Shown one piece after another: positions 8,505 to 19,640 of a stretch of DNA of 64,000 nt. Position 1 is the first letter of the stretch, and every line of letters starts with the position of its first letter. Both the position numbers and the translations under genes were made by a program. Under the pieces are notes generated by a model. The model had not been told where the DNA came from, did no database searches, and saw nothing but the letters and a program-made list of their open reading frames with translations. The stretch lies in assembly GCF_002553505.1 (NCBI RefSeq), contig NZ_PDCP01000001.1, forward strand, positions 1-64,000. Reading direction: 5' to 3'. Source of the stretch: Mycolicibacterium agri (GTDB taxonomy: Bacteria > Actinomycetota > Actinomycetes > Mycobacteriales > Mycobacteriaceae).

Positions 8505-9070
8505 GCTGGGCGGCGGTGTTGTTGGCGGCGGCCCTGCTGCTCGGTGGAAGACCGACGCGGGCACACGTGCGCGCGGCAGACGATACGAGGGCGAAGGATT
8601 CAGCGCCGCGGGACGCGGATGCGTTGGCCGTCGCGTCGACCTTCGACGTGTTTGCCGCTTGCCTCAACTCGGGGATGGCGGTGTCGACTGCGGCAGCCGC
8701 GGCTGCGTCGTCGGCACCTGCGGCGCTCGCCGGTGTGCTCACACGGGCCGCAGACATGCTGGCCCTTGGCGCGGATCCCGCTGCGGCCTGGACCAATCCC
8801 GCGCTGCCGCTCGACAGCCAGGGTGAGGCCCTGCTGCGGCTGGCACGTCGATCGGCGGCCTCGGGCTCGGCGCTGGCGCAAGGCGTTGCCGACCTCGCCG
8901 ACCAGTCCCGCAGTCAGGCGGCCGCGGCGGCCGAGTCGCGTGCCCAGCGCGCCTCGGTGCTGATCGCCGGGCCGCTCGGGGTGTGCTACCTGCCCGCGTT
9001 CGTCTGTCTGGGCATCGTGCCGATCGTCGCCGGGCTGGCAGGTGACGTGCTGCGATCGGGGCTGTCATGA
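8501..9070 (+). CDS. tadC: TadC-like type II secretion F-domain membrane protein
   Basis: A 189-residue partner of TadB (Rv3657c-like). An N-terminal hydrophobic segment (AAVLLAAALLLGG) is followed by an Ala-rich cytoplasmic helical region with the T2SF-like block ALLRLARRSAASGSALAQG, and a C-terminal membrane segment (FVCLGIVPIVAGLAG). ATG overlaps the tadB stop. A 51-bp gap then precedes the pilin gene. Together with TadB it would form the membrane platform for pilus assembly. Confidence 0.82.
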   Translation: MSWAAVLLAAALLLGGRPTRAHVRAADDTRAKDSAPRDADALAVASTFDVFAACLNSGMAVSTAAAAAASSAPAALAGVLTRAADMLALGADPAAAWTNPALPLDSQGEALLRLARRSAASGSALAQGVADLADQSRSQAAAAAESRAQRASVLIAGPLGVCYLPAFVCLGIVPIVAGLAGDVLRSGLS

Positions 9071-9121
9071 ACGTGAAACTACGTCACGAGGAACCAGAGG
9101 AACCAATGGAAGGGAAAAGCG

Positions 9122-9325
9122 ATGGCGGCGAGTATGATTCGCGAAGCGAAGGCGAGACTGACACTGTTGCTCGTCGACGACGAGGGCATGTCTACCGTCG
9201 AATACGCTATCGGCACGATTGCCGCGGCGGCGTTCGGCGCAATCCTGTACACCGTCGTCACCGGCGACTCCATTGTGACGGCGTTGACGAACATCATCAA
9301 CCGGGCGCTCAACACCAACGTTTGA
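9122..9325 (+). CDS. flp: Flp-type pilin-like protein (DUF4244, Rv3656c-like)
   Basis: A 67-residue pilin-like protein. A short basic leader (MAASMIREAKARLTLL) is followed by the class III pilin signature GMSTVEYAIGTIAAAAFGAI, in which Gly precedes the processed residue and Glu is at position +5, followed by a hydrophobic helix. A prepilin peptidase would cleave after Gly and the mature protein would polymerise. The leader GAAGGGAAAAGCG supports the start. It lies between tadC and tadE, as in other mycobacterial tad loci. Confidence 0.85.
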   Translation: MAASMIREAKARLTLLLVDDEGMSTVEYAIGTIAAAAFGAILYTVVTGDSIVTALTNIINRALNTNV

Positions 9326-9654
9326 TCGGCGAGCGCGGCGCCACCACCGTCGAAGCGGCGTTCGCGATCGCAGCACTGATGGTGGTGCTGCTGTTGTGCG
9401 TTGCAGGCCTGACCGCGCTGTCGATGCAGGTGCGCTGTATCGACGCCGCGCGGGAGGCGGCCCGGTTGGCGGCTCGCGGCGACGACGGCGACGCAATGCA
9501 GGCAGCCCATGACATCGCCCCGTTCGGCGCGCGCCTGCAGATGCAGGAGGAAGGCGATTATGTGGTGGCTGCGGTGTCGGCGCACTCGCTTCTGTTGCCG
9601 GGCATCACGATTCGAGCGGAAGCGGTGGCGGCTCGCGAGCCGGGTGCGCGATGA
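9322..9654 (+). CDS. tadE: TadE-like minor pilin
   Basis: A 110-residue TadE-type pseudopilin. GERGATTVEAAFAIAALMVVL matches the TadE leader (residues 3-23), with Glu after the cleavage site and one hydrophobic helix. The rest is a small extracytoplasmic domain. The best start is TTG, overlapping the flp stop, because the longer upstream frame is out of register with the known genes and would cover flp. The end overlaps the next gene by 11 bases. Role: minor pilin or priming subunit in Flp pilus assembly. Confidence 0.78.
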   Translation: MIGERGATTVEAAFAIAALMVVLLLCVAGLTALSMQVRCIDAAREAARLAARGDDGDAMQAAHDIAPFGARLQMQEEGDYVVAAVSAHSLLLPGITIRAEAVAAREPGAR

Positions 9655-9958
9655 CCGCGGCGCGGCCACGCTGATCGCCGTGGCGATGATGGCGGTCCTG
9701 GTCGCGGTGACCGTTGGGGGCGTCCACATCGCCTCGGCGGTGATCGCGCGGCACCGCGCGCAAGCCGCGGCCGACCTGGCGGCGTTGGCCGCTGCCGCTG
9801 CACTCCCGGCAGGCGCAGGGGCGGCCTGCGGGAAGGCGTCGCTGATCGCAACCAGGATGGGGGTTGAGGTGACCGGCTGCACCGCCGACGCGCTCGACGT
9901 GGTGGTGACCGTCAGCGCCGGTCCGGCAAAGGCCGCCGCGCGGGCCGGACCGGTCTAG
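9644..9958 (+). CDS. TadE-like protein of the helicase/secretion neighbourhood (Rv3654c-like)
   Basis: A 104-residue protein starting GTG with VRDDRGAATLIAVAMMAVLV, a TadG/TadE-like leader and single membrane helix, followed by an Ala-rich helix (ARHRAQAAADLAALAAAAAL) and two cysteines in the small external domain. It corresponds to the TadE-like family named for its neighbourhood with a DECH helicase, which is present 1.4 kb away. Its TAG stop is part of a CTAG that also serves as the stop of the opposing gene. Confidence 0.75.
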   Translation: MRDDRGAATLIAVAMMAVLVAVTVGGVHIASAVIARHRAQAAADLAALAAAAALPAGAGAACGKASLIATRMGVEVTGCTADALDVVVTVSAGPAKAAARAGPV

Positions 9959-11055
9959 TCGACTTTGCCCTTCTTTTTCTTCTTGTCCTTCTTGCTCTTT
10001 CGCGCCTTCTTGCCCGATACGTCGTCAGAACCGCCGTCTTCGTCGAGGTTCACGATCTGCAGTTCCTCGTCGGTGGGCCTTCGGAACGCGACCACGGCTG
10101 CGAACGTATCGGGTTCCAACTCAACGCGATTGATCGTCAGGTGCACGGGAACCCAGCCGCCATCGTTGGCGGGCAGCCGCAACACCCCGGTGGTGGCGCC
10201 GTTGGCGAACTCCAGCGTCATGCGCGCCATGTGCATGGCGTCGGCGGGATTGACCGATTCCCTGCCGGCCTCGCGGGCCCGCCAGTCGAAGAACGGGGCG
10301 GGGTCATCGAGCCACTTCAACAGCGTCCAGTTCACCGGATCGACCAGCGCCCGGTGCACTCCGGGGCGCGCGGGCCCATCGACGACGTCCGGCTCGAGGT
10401 GGTCGGCAGGCAGCGCCGGGCCCACCGGTTCGGCACGCCAGTTCATCGCGCGACAGATCAGGTGCTCGCTGCCGTCCTCCTGCGCCTCCATGTTCGCGCG
10501 GGCCACGAAGCCGACCGATATCGTCTCGCCCTTGTAGTCGGTGACGGTCCAGGTGTCGCACATCGTCATGCCGGGCTCGGCTTTGAGCGCCATCGCCAGC
10601 ACCTTGGCCTCAGTCGGCTTGGCCTCCCGCATCGGCTGGTCTTCGGCAAGGGTGCGGTGAAGGGTGTCCGCCGTCGACGGGTCCCTGCCGCTGTTGTAGA
10701 TGGACTCCTTGGTGTCGGTGGCCACCCCGGCCGTCAGGTCCCAGATCAGGGGCCCTGGAACGGACCGCTCCGGCGGTTCCATGCCGATCGGGCCGATCCA
10801 AACGTGCACGCCATGGAGCCGCCCATCGGACATCACGACGGGTTCGGTACGAATCACGCGGTCATTTTTCGGCGTGATGGTGCTCATGGCTTCACCGGAC
10901 TGAACTGTTTCGGAAACCGCCGTTTGAATCGCCATCAAATCCGGACTTCGTCGCAAAAATACGCTGATCGGGATGAGATTCTTGGTTACGCGACCGTCGG
11001 CGACCACAACCGGTTCGCCACCTAACGTCTCCACGAGCAGCCAGTCGTGGCTCAT
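9955..11055 (-). CDS. Rv3651-like PAS/GAF-type sensor-domain protein
   Basis: A 366-residue protein beginning MSHDWLLVETLGGEPVVVADG, homologous to M. tuberculosis Rv3651, which has been described as a triple sensor-domain protein of unknown ligand. No membrane segment or signal peptide is present. The C-terminus is a highly basic Lys tail (KKARKSKKDKKKKKGKVD). An upstream in-frame start (11094) was rejected because MRVRKPQPGKIQA is not conserved-looking. The gene is convergent with the tad operon, sharing a four-base CTAG stop. Two inverted repeats upstream may control it. Confidence 0.75.
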   Translation of the reverse strand: MSHDWLLVETLGGEPVVVADGRVTKNLIPISVFLRRSPDLMAIQTAVSETVQSGEAMSTITPKNDRVIRTEPVVMSDGRLHGVHVWIGPIGMEPPERSVPGPLIWDLTAGVATDTKESIYNSGRDPSTADTLHRTLAEDQPMREAKPTEAKVLAMALKAEPGMTMCDTWTVTDYKGETISVGFVARANMEAQEDGSEHLICRAMNWRAEPVGPALPADHLEPDVVDGPARPGVHRALVDPVNWTLLKWLDDPAPFFDWRAREAGRESVNPADAMHMARMTLEFANGATTGVLRLPANDGGWVPVHLTINRVELEPDTFAAVVAFRRPTDEELQIVNLDEDGGSDDVSGKKARKSKKDKKKKKGKVD

Positions 11056-11120
11056 TGCCTGAATTTTACCGGGCTGCGGTTTGCGGACACGCAACGCGAG
11101 GCGACGACGAAATTCGTCGT

Positions 11121-11140
11121 TTCATGGTATAGACCATGAA
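11121..11140. promoter_or_regulatory. Perfect inverted repeat upstream of the Rv3651-like gene
   Basis: TTCATGGT and ACCATGAA flank a four-base ATAG centre: 8 + 8 bp perfect symmetry, 66 bp upstream of the Rv3651-like start. The size and spacing fit a dimeric repressor operator. No regulator gene is adjacent, so the binding factor is unknown. Confidence 0.5.
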
Positions 11141-11217
11141 TTTGGCGCCGCCGTAAATCGAACGCCAAGTTGCTCGAAGGGCTGCTACGAGGTACTTTAC
11201 CTGTGCGCCTGGCGTTT

Positions 11218-11257
11218 TGAGACGACAACGAATTGCGTTGTATGTCGATTCGTCTCA
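11218..11257. promoter_or_regulatory. Nested inverted repeats between helicase and Rv3651-like gene
   Basis: Outer arms TGAGACGA and TCGTCTCA (8 bp, perfect) enclose an inner ACAACG...CGTTGT pair with a five-base loop. The whole could fold as one 40-base hairpin in RNA from either strand, or act as a DNA operator. It lies downstream of the helicase stop and upstream of the Rv3651-like start, both leftward genes. No T-run follows, so a simple intrinsic terminator is unlikely. Confidence 0.5.
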
Positions 11258-11341
11258 AGTGTTTGGGCGTTCGGCGTGCCCGATCCGGCACCGTCGATTG
11301 CTGGTCCACGGGGGCGGCCGTCGCCGTGTTCCATTTTCTTC

Positions 11342-13666
11342 TTATTGCCAGGCCACCATCTCGCGAAGCACAAGCCGCAGCACGCGCACGGCGCCGGCCT
11401 TGTCCAACGGGTCGTTCCCGTTCCCGCATTTCGGAGACTGCACACACGACGGGCAGCCGTTCGGGCATTCGCAGGCCTCGATCGCGTCGGCCGTCGCGCC
11501 CCACCAGGTGGCCAACTGGTGATAGCCGCGGTCGGCGAAGCCGGCGCCACCCGGGTAACCGTCGTAGACGAAGATCGTCGGCAACCCGTCGACCGGTCCC
11601 ACCGCGGTGGACAGTCCGCCGATGTCGCCGCGGTCACAGCTGGCCACCAGCGGCAGCAGTCCGATCGCCGCGTGCTCGGCGGCGTGCAGCGCCCCGGGGA
11701 ACTGCAACGGATCGATCCCGTTGTCCTGCAGCGCTTCCGGCGTGATAGTGCACATGACCGCTTTGGTTTCCAAGTCGCGCGTCGGCATCTCGAGCTCGAC
11801 GAAGTCGATGACCTCGCCGCTCAACTCGCGACGCAGATAGCCGATCACCGTATTGCTCACGCACACCGGAACCAAGCCAATGGTGATCGCGCCGAAAGTC
11901 TTTCGCTCACCCGGGCCGGTGACCGTGATGTCGGTGAGTTCCCGCGCGAACGTCGTGTAGCCCGGATCGTCGGCATGCACGAACGCGACACCGTTTTCGA
12001 AGTCGAGCGAGTCGACCACATACGACTCGCCCTGATGTAGATAGACCGCGCCGGGATGCACGGTCGCGGGCGCGCGGCCCGCATCAGCGCTGCCGAGCAG
12101 TCGGCCCGTTTCGGTTTCCAGGATTGCGATCTGACCGCCGGAGGACCCGCGAATGTCCACGGCCGGATGCGGATCGAGGCCTGGGCTGGGGAAGTAACCG
12201 CTGGGCCGTCGACGCAACAGGCCGTCGTCGACAAGGGCGTCGGCGACCTCTTCGGCATTCCATGCCCGCACCTCGGCGTCGGTCAACGGCAGTTCGGTTG
12301 CAGCACACAGCAATTGCGGCCCGAGAACGAACGGGTTAGTCGGATCGATGACCACCCGTTCGATCGGCTTGTCCAACAGCGCGGCCGGGTGATGCACCAG
12401 GTAGGTGTCCAACGGATCGTCGCGCGCGATCAGCACGATCAGCGCGCCCTGCCCGCGGCGGCCGGAGCGGCCCGCCTGCTGCCAGAACGACGTGACCGTG
12501 CCCGGAAAACCGGCCAGCACCACGGCATCCAGGCCTGCGATGTCGACGCCGAGTTCCAGCGCGTTGGTGCTCGCCAACCCGCGCAGGTCGCCTTCGGCCA
12601 GCGCGCGTTCGAGTTCGCGGCGGTCTTCGGCGAGATACCCGGCGCGATAGGAGGCGACCCGTTCCGTCAACTCCGGGGCGATCTCCTCCAGTCGGGAGCG
12701 CGCACTCAACGCGGTCAGTTCGGCGCCGCGGCGGGACCGGACGAACGTCAGCGTGCGCGCGCCCTCGGCGATCAGATCGGCCATCACCCTGGCCGCTTCC
12801 GCCCCGGCGGAACGGCGTACGGGTGCACCGTTTTCCCCGACCAGATCGGTGAGCAGTGCCGGCTCCCACAGCGCGACGGTGCGCGCGCCCTGCGGTGAGC
12901 CGTCATCGGTGACCTCGTGGACCGTCTGCCCGATCAATTCCGACGCTGTGGCCGCGGGCGACGCGGTCGTCGCGCTGGCGAAGATCACCGTCGGCATCGA
13001 GTGATCGGGCGAATAGCGGGTGCACAACCGCAGCAGGCGGCGCAACACCATCGCCACGTTGGATCCGAAAACGCCGCGATAGTAGTGGCATTCGTCGACG
13101 ACGATGTAGCGCAGGTTGCGCAGGAACACTGCCCACCTGGCGTGGTTGCGCAGCAGCGACAGGTGAATCATGTCGGGGTTGGAGAAGATCCAGCGCGATC
13201 GCTCGCACGCGAAACGCCGCACCTCGCTGGGGCTGTCGCCGTCGTACGCGCTCGGCGCCACCGACGCCAACTTCTCGACGGCATCGGTGAGGGCCTGCGC
13301 GGCCCGCAACTGGTCGTGCCCAAGGGCCTTCGTCGGCGACAGATACAGCGCGCGGGCACGGGGATCGGTGGCGAACGCCGTCAAGATCGGCAGTTGGTAG
13401 GCCAGCGACTTGCCCGACGCGGTGCCGGTGCTGAGCACCACATGACGACCGTCGTGAGCCAGGTTGGCCGCCTCCACCTGGTGCGACCACGGCTCGGTGA
13501 TGCCGCGATCATGGAACGCCCGCAGCACATCCGGGTCCGCCCAGTGCGGCCACGAGCGTGGCCGGGCACGCCGCGGCGGCAGATCGGCGACGTGCCGCAC
13601 CGGCTTCTCGTCCGGGCTGGTGCCCTCGACCGCGCACGCGAGCAGCTCGCGGCCGAAATCCGACAT
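11342..13666 (-). CDS. DECH-box helicase, MrfA/YprA type (Rv3649-like)
   Basis: A 774-residue superfamily 2 helicase. Motif I STGTASGKSLAYQLP (about residues 79-93), motif II as DECH in VVDECHYYRGVFGSN, and motif VI QAGRSGRRGQ are visible. Near the C-terminus a four-cysteine cluster (CECPNGCPSC, then CVQSPKCGNG) matches the DUF1998 zinc site of the MrfA family, whose Bacillus member takes part in UvrA-independent repair of mitomycin damage. This is the helicase that gives the tad-associated families their 'helicase/secretion neighbourhood' name. The start has a strong AGGAGG leader. It diverges from cspA. Confidence 0.88.
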   Translation of the reverse strand: MSDFGRELLACAVEGTSPDEKPVRHVADLPPRRARPRSWPHWADPDVLRAFHDRGITEPWSHQVEAANLAHDGRHVVLSTGTASGKSLAYQLPILTAFATDPRARALYLSPTKALGHDQLRAAQALTDAVEKLASVAPSAYDGDSPSEVRRFACERSRWIFSNPDMIHLSLLRNHARWAVFLRNLRYIVVDECHYYRGVFGSNVAMVLRRLLRLCTRYSPDHSMPTVIFASATTASPAATASELIGQTVHEVTDDGSPQGARTVALWEPALLTDLVGENGAPVRRSAGAEAARVMADLIAEGARTLTFVRSRRGAELTALSARSRLEEIAPELTERVASYRAGYLAEDRRELERALAEGDLRGLASTNALELGVDIAGLDAVVLAGFPGTVTSFWQQAGRSGRRGQGALIVLIARDDPLDTYLVHHPAALLDKPIERVVIDPTNPFVLGPQLLCAATELPLTDAEVRAWNAEEVADALVDDGLLRRRPSGYFPSPGLDPHPAVDIRGSSGGQIAILETETGRLLGSADAGRAPATVHPGAVYLHQGESYVVDSLDFENGVAFVHADDPGYTTFARELTDITVTGPGERKTFGAITIGLVPVCVSNTVIGYLRRELSGEVIDFVELEMPTRDLETKAVMCTITPEALQDNGIDPLQFPGALHAAEHAAIGLLPLVASCDRGDIGGLSTAVGPVDGLPTIFVYDGYPGGAGFADRGYHQLATWWGATADAIEACECPNGCPSCVQSPKCGNGNDPLDKAGAVRVLRLVLREMVAWQ

Positions 13667-13934
13667 TGTTGACCCTCCTGTAAGCGAATTGTTCCTCAAG
13701 TGATGTGGCAAGACTGTCGCGGAGGCCCCGAACATGATTGACTATGGGCGGTCGCAGCTTCTGTGTTCGTGTATATATGCACCCGCAGGATCGACGTTGC
13801 GATCGCGGTTCCTGCGAGGGTTGTAGGTCGGGTCAAGTTCCGACGACTCCACGAAGGTATGGCGGTCGGAACGGGCCCGGTACGCCGGAAGTCGGTGGAC
13901 CGCACCCGGTAAGAAGAGAAGGAAAGATCGAAAG
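13667..13934 (+). promoter_or_regulatory. cspA upstream region with probable long 5' leader
   Basis: This 268-bp region separates the divergent helicase and cspA genes. No gene fits it. A TATATAT run at about 13,772-13,778 could be part of a -10 element, which would leave a leader of about 150 bases before cspA. Long structured leaders are common for cold-shock genes. A purine-rich AAGAAGAGAAGGAAAG immediately upstream of the ATG provides the ribosome-binding site. The promoter assignment is tentative. Confidence 0.35.
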
Positions 13935-14138
13935 ATGCCACAGGGAACTGTGAAGTGGTTCAACGCGGAGAAGGGCTTCGGGTTCATCGCGCCCGAGGAC
14001 GGCTCCGCCGACGTGTTTGTCCACTACACGGAGATTCAGGGAACCGGCTTCCGGACTCTGGAAGAGAACCAGAAGGTTGAGTTCGAGGTCGGTCAGAGCC
14101 CCAAGGGCCCGCAGGCAACCGGCGTTCGGTCCATCTGA
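13935..14138 (+). CDS. cspA: Cold shock protein CspA
   Basis: A 67-residue single-domain cold-shock protein, an RNA/ssDNA chaperone of the cytoplasm. Both nucleic-acid-binding motifs are intact: RNP1 KGFGFIAP and RNP2 VFVHY, in a chain of standard family length beginning [18 protein letters not shown]. It is monocistronic with a good terminator behind it. The position next to the helicase and upstream of topA matches the mycobacterial Rv3648c locus. Confidence 0.97.
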   Translation: MPQGTVKWFNAEKGFGFIAPEDGSADVFVHYTEIQGTGFRTLEENQKVEFEVGQSPKGPQATGVRSI

Positions 14139-14160
14139 GAGAAATCGAACCTGAACGATC

Positions 14161-14200
14161 ACCCCCCGCATAGTCCAACCAGACCGGCGGGGGGTTTTCG
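14161..14200 (+). terminator. Intrinsic terminator after cspA
   Basis: A nine-base stem, ACCCCCCGC at 14161-14169 pairing with GCGGGGGGT at 14187-14195, is followed directly by TTTTCGTTT. It starts 22 bases after the cspA stop. G+C-rich stem and T-run make it a convincing rho-independent terminator, not very common in mycobacteria. Confidence 0.85.
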
Positions 14201-14332
14201 TTTCTCTGTGCCCTGCGTGCGGCGCTCCATACGCGCGCCGCACGACCCGGCCCAGATTTTCGGTAGAACTTCCGGCGCGGCGGTGGCCGCGACGGCCCCC
14301 CGAGCGCGGTCGACTGGCCTACTGTCGTTGGC

Positions 14333-14911
14333 GTGAGCCAGCTGTCGTTCTTCTCGGCAGAGTCGGTACCGCCCGCGGTCGCCGACCTCACGGGGCTGCT
14401 TGCCGGGCCGGGCCAGGTGGTGGTCGTCGGCGGCGGCGCACGGCTGTCGGTGGTGGTCGACGATCTGTGGCGGGCGGTCGCGCTGGCCGAGATGATCGTC
14501 GAGGCCGACCTGGAGCCCGAGATCGCCCGCACCGACGAGAACACGCCGCTGGTGCGCACCGCGGTGGATTCGCGGCTGCTCGGCATCGCCGCCGAGTGGA
14601 CCAGGGGCGCGGTCAAGACGGTGCCGCCGCAGTGGCTGCCCGGCCCGCGCGAGCTGCGGGCCTGGACGCTGGCGGCAGGCACCCCGGAGGCGGATCGCTA
14701 CCTGCTGGGGCTGGACCCGCACGCGCCTGACACATATTCGCCACTGGCCTCGGCGCTGATGCGTGTCGGGATCGCGCCGACCCTGATCGGCACCCGCGGC
14801 TCGCGTCCGGCGCTGCGGATCAGCGGCCGTCGACGCCTATCGCGCCTGGTAGAGAACGTCGGGGAACCTCCTGCGGACGTGGAAGCGTTCTCGCATTGGC
14901 CTCGGTTGTAG
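14333..14911 (+). CDS. Conserved hypothetical protein (Rv3647c-like)
   Basis: A 192-residue protein starting GTG with MSQLSFFSAESVPPAVADL. It occupies the place of M. tuberculosis Rv3647c between cspA and topA. The sequence suggests an alpha/beta fold (GQVVVVGGGARLSVVVDD), with no membrane segment, signal peptide or catalytic motif I recognise. The C-terminal third is Arg-rich (SGRRRLSRLVENVG). The function is unknown. A 148-bp gap separates it from topA, so co-transcription is possible but not required. Confidence 0.75.
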   Translation: MSQLSFFSAESVPPAVADLTGLLAGPGQVVVVGGGARLSVVVDDLWRAVALAEMIVEADLEPEIARTDENTPLVRTAVDSRLLGIAAEWTRGAVKTVPPQWLPGPRELRAWTLAAGTPEADRYLLGLDPHAPDTYSPLASALMRVGIAPTLIGTRGSRPALRISGRRRLSRLVENVGEPPADVEAFSHWPRL

Positions 14912-15059
14912 GACGTCGAAAGGGGCTTGACAGGGGAGGGGCCAGTTTGCGTCGGCACGTCCGGGGTGCGAAATTGTCAGGTGCTAACGGGCGACGGATA
15001 GTGGAAAACGCATAGATCTGGCACCGGACGGCAAATATAGAAGTGGAGCGTAGGCACAG

Positions 15060-17848
<2,789 letters not shown>

Positions 17849-17852
<4 letters not shown>

Positions 17853-19558
17853 CTGCGCGCCTCGGCGTCTTCGGCCTGACGATCCTTGGGCCCGGCTTGT
17901 GAGGGTTGCGAGGCCGCGCCGTCGGTCTGTGCTTTCGCAGCGACTTCTCTGTCTTCGTCGGGCTGCTGTTCAGCGGCCTCGTCGGTCTGCTGGTTGGGGT
18001 CGACGAGGTTCAGCGGACGGGCCAGCTGGGTCGGGGCCGTGCGGCCGCGCAGTTCGACGATCTCGCCGACGTCCCAGCACAGCGCCTCGGCGTCCAGCGC
18101 GCCGCTGACCGCGATGGCCGACGCGAGCACATGACCCTCCTCCAGCTTGGCCAGCTCCGTGAGGCGGGCCGCCTCGTTGACCGGGTCGCCGATCACGGTG
18201 TACTCGAAACGCGCCTGAGCGCCGATGTGCCCGGCGATCGCGCGGCCCGCGGACACCCCGATGCCGAACTCGATATCGGAGCCCAGCACGTTGAGCAGTT
18301 CGTCGTGCAGTTCCCGGGAGGCGGCCAGCGCAGCGCCGGACGCGTCCGGGTGTTCGATCGGCGCGCCGAAGATCGCCAGCGCCGCATCGCCCTGGAACTT
18401 GTTGACGAAGCCGCCGTGGCGGTTCACGGTGTCGACGACGACGCGGAAGAAATCGTTGAGCAGGTTGACGACCTCGGCGGCGGGCCGGGTGGAGGCCAGC
18501 TGCGTCGAGCCGACCAGATCGACGAACAGCACGGCGACGTCGCGCTCCTGGCCGCCCAGTTCGGTGCCGCGCTCCAGGGCGCGGCGGGCCACGTCTTCGC
18601 CCACGTAACGGCCGAAGAGGTCACGCAGCCGCTGCCGTTCGGCGAGGTCGCGCACCATGTCGTTGAAGCCGGCCTGCAGCAGCCCCAGTTCGCTGGCGTC
18701 GTAGATCTGCATGTGGGCGTTGTAATTGCCGCGCTGCACTTCGCCGAGCGCCCAACGCAATTGGCGCAGCGGGTCGGCGATGGCCATGGCCACCAACACC
18801 GTGCCGGCCAGGCCGACGACCAGTGCGGCGATGGCCATGATGAGGATCGGCGTCGTCAGCCGGTCGGGGGAGGCCGTGAGGATCTGGAACTTGCTGGCCA
18901 CCAACGCCAAGATGATGGCCAGGACCGGAACCCCGGTGGACAGCACCCACGTCAGCACCTGGCGCAGGATGACGCCCGCGGCGCGGTAGTTCTCGGGTAC
19001 GCCGCCGCGCAGGGCGGCGACCGCGACCGGCCGCAGCACCCGCTCGGACTGCAGGTAACCGATGATCGCCGTCGCGGTGGCGCCCAGCGCGGTGGCGACC
19101 GCGACGACGGGCGCCGAGTGGCTGGCCACGGGCCAGCTGGCGACGATGAAGACGATCGACCCCAGGAACCAGTTCGTGACGCTGATCAGCGTGCGATAGA
19201 AGGGCATTCTCAGCGCCCTGGTGCGCGCCAGTTCGGTGGCGGCGGGGTCGGTGTCGGTGAGCATGCTGTCGCGGCGCTGCCACCGCATCACCGGGATCAG
19301 CAGCCGCAGGCTGACATAGGCTCCGATGGTGAACGACAGGAACAGGTAGCCCAGGAAGATCGCCAGGTTGAACGCGGGCAGATCCTGCAGCTGGATGCGG
19401 TCTTCAGGCGGCAGGCCGAACCGCAGAAAGCCAAGGACGAACAGCGCGCCGATGATGTCGGCCTGCAGCATGCCCAGCGTGAACACCGGCCATGGGGTGC
19501 GCGCGACCCAGCGGACGAATGCCTTGATTCGTCCGATCGGTTCTGGCGCGGTGGTCAC
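17849..19558 (-). CDS. Membrane class III adenylate cyclase (Rv3645-like)
   Basis: A 569-residue membrane cyclase. Six hydrophobic segments occupy the first half (for example LGMLQADIIGALFVLGFL and VLTWVLSTGVPVLAIILALV), then a HAMP domain (about 250-305) and a cyclase domain that begins VAVLFVDLVGSTQLAST with the first metal-binding Asp. The second metal-binding Asp lies in KFQGDAALAIFG, and GIGVSAGRAIAGHIGA follows. It converts ATP to cyclic AMP. The C-terminal tail is Gln/Asp/Ala-rich and probably disordered. It is convergent with topA, with a four-base overlap, as at the Rv3645-Rv3646c locus. Confidence 0.93.
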
Positions 19559-19640
19559 CTGTCAACCGTATCGGGCCGTGGAGACCAGAAAAGGTGGTCT
19601 GGGACGGACGTGTCGGTTCGCAGCACTACTGTTACCTGCG

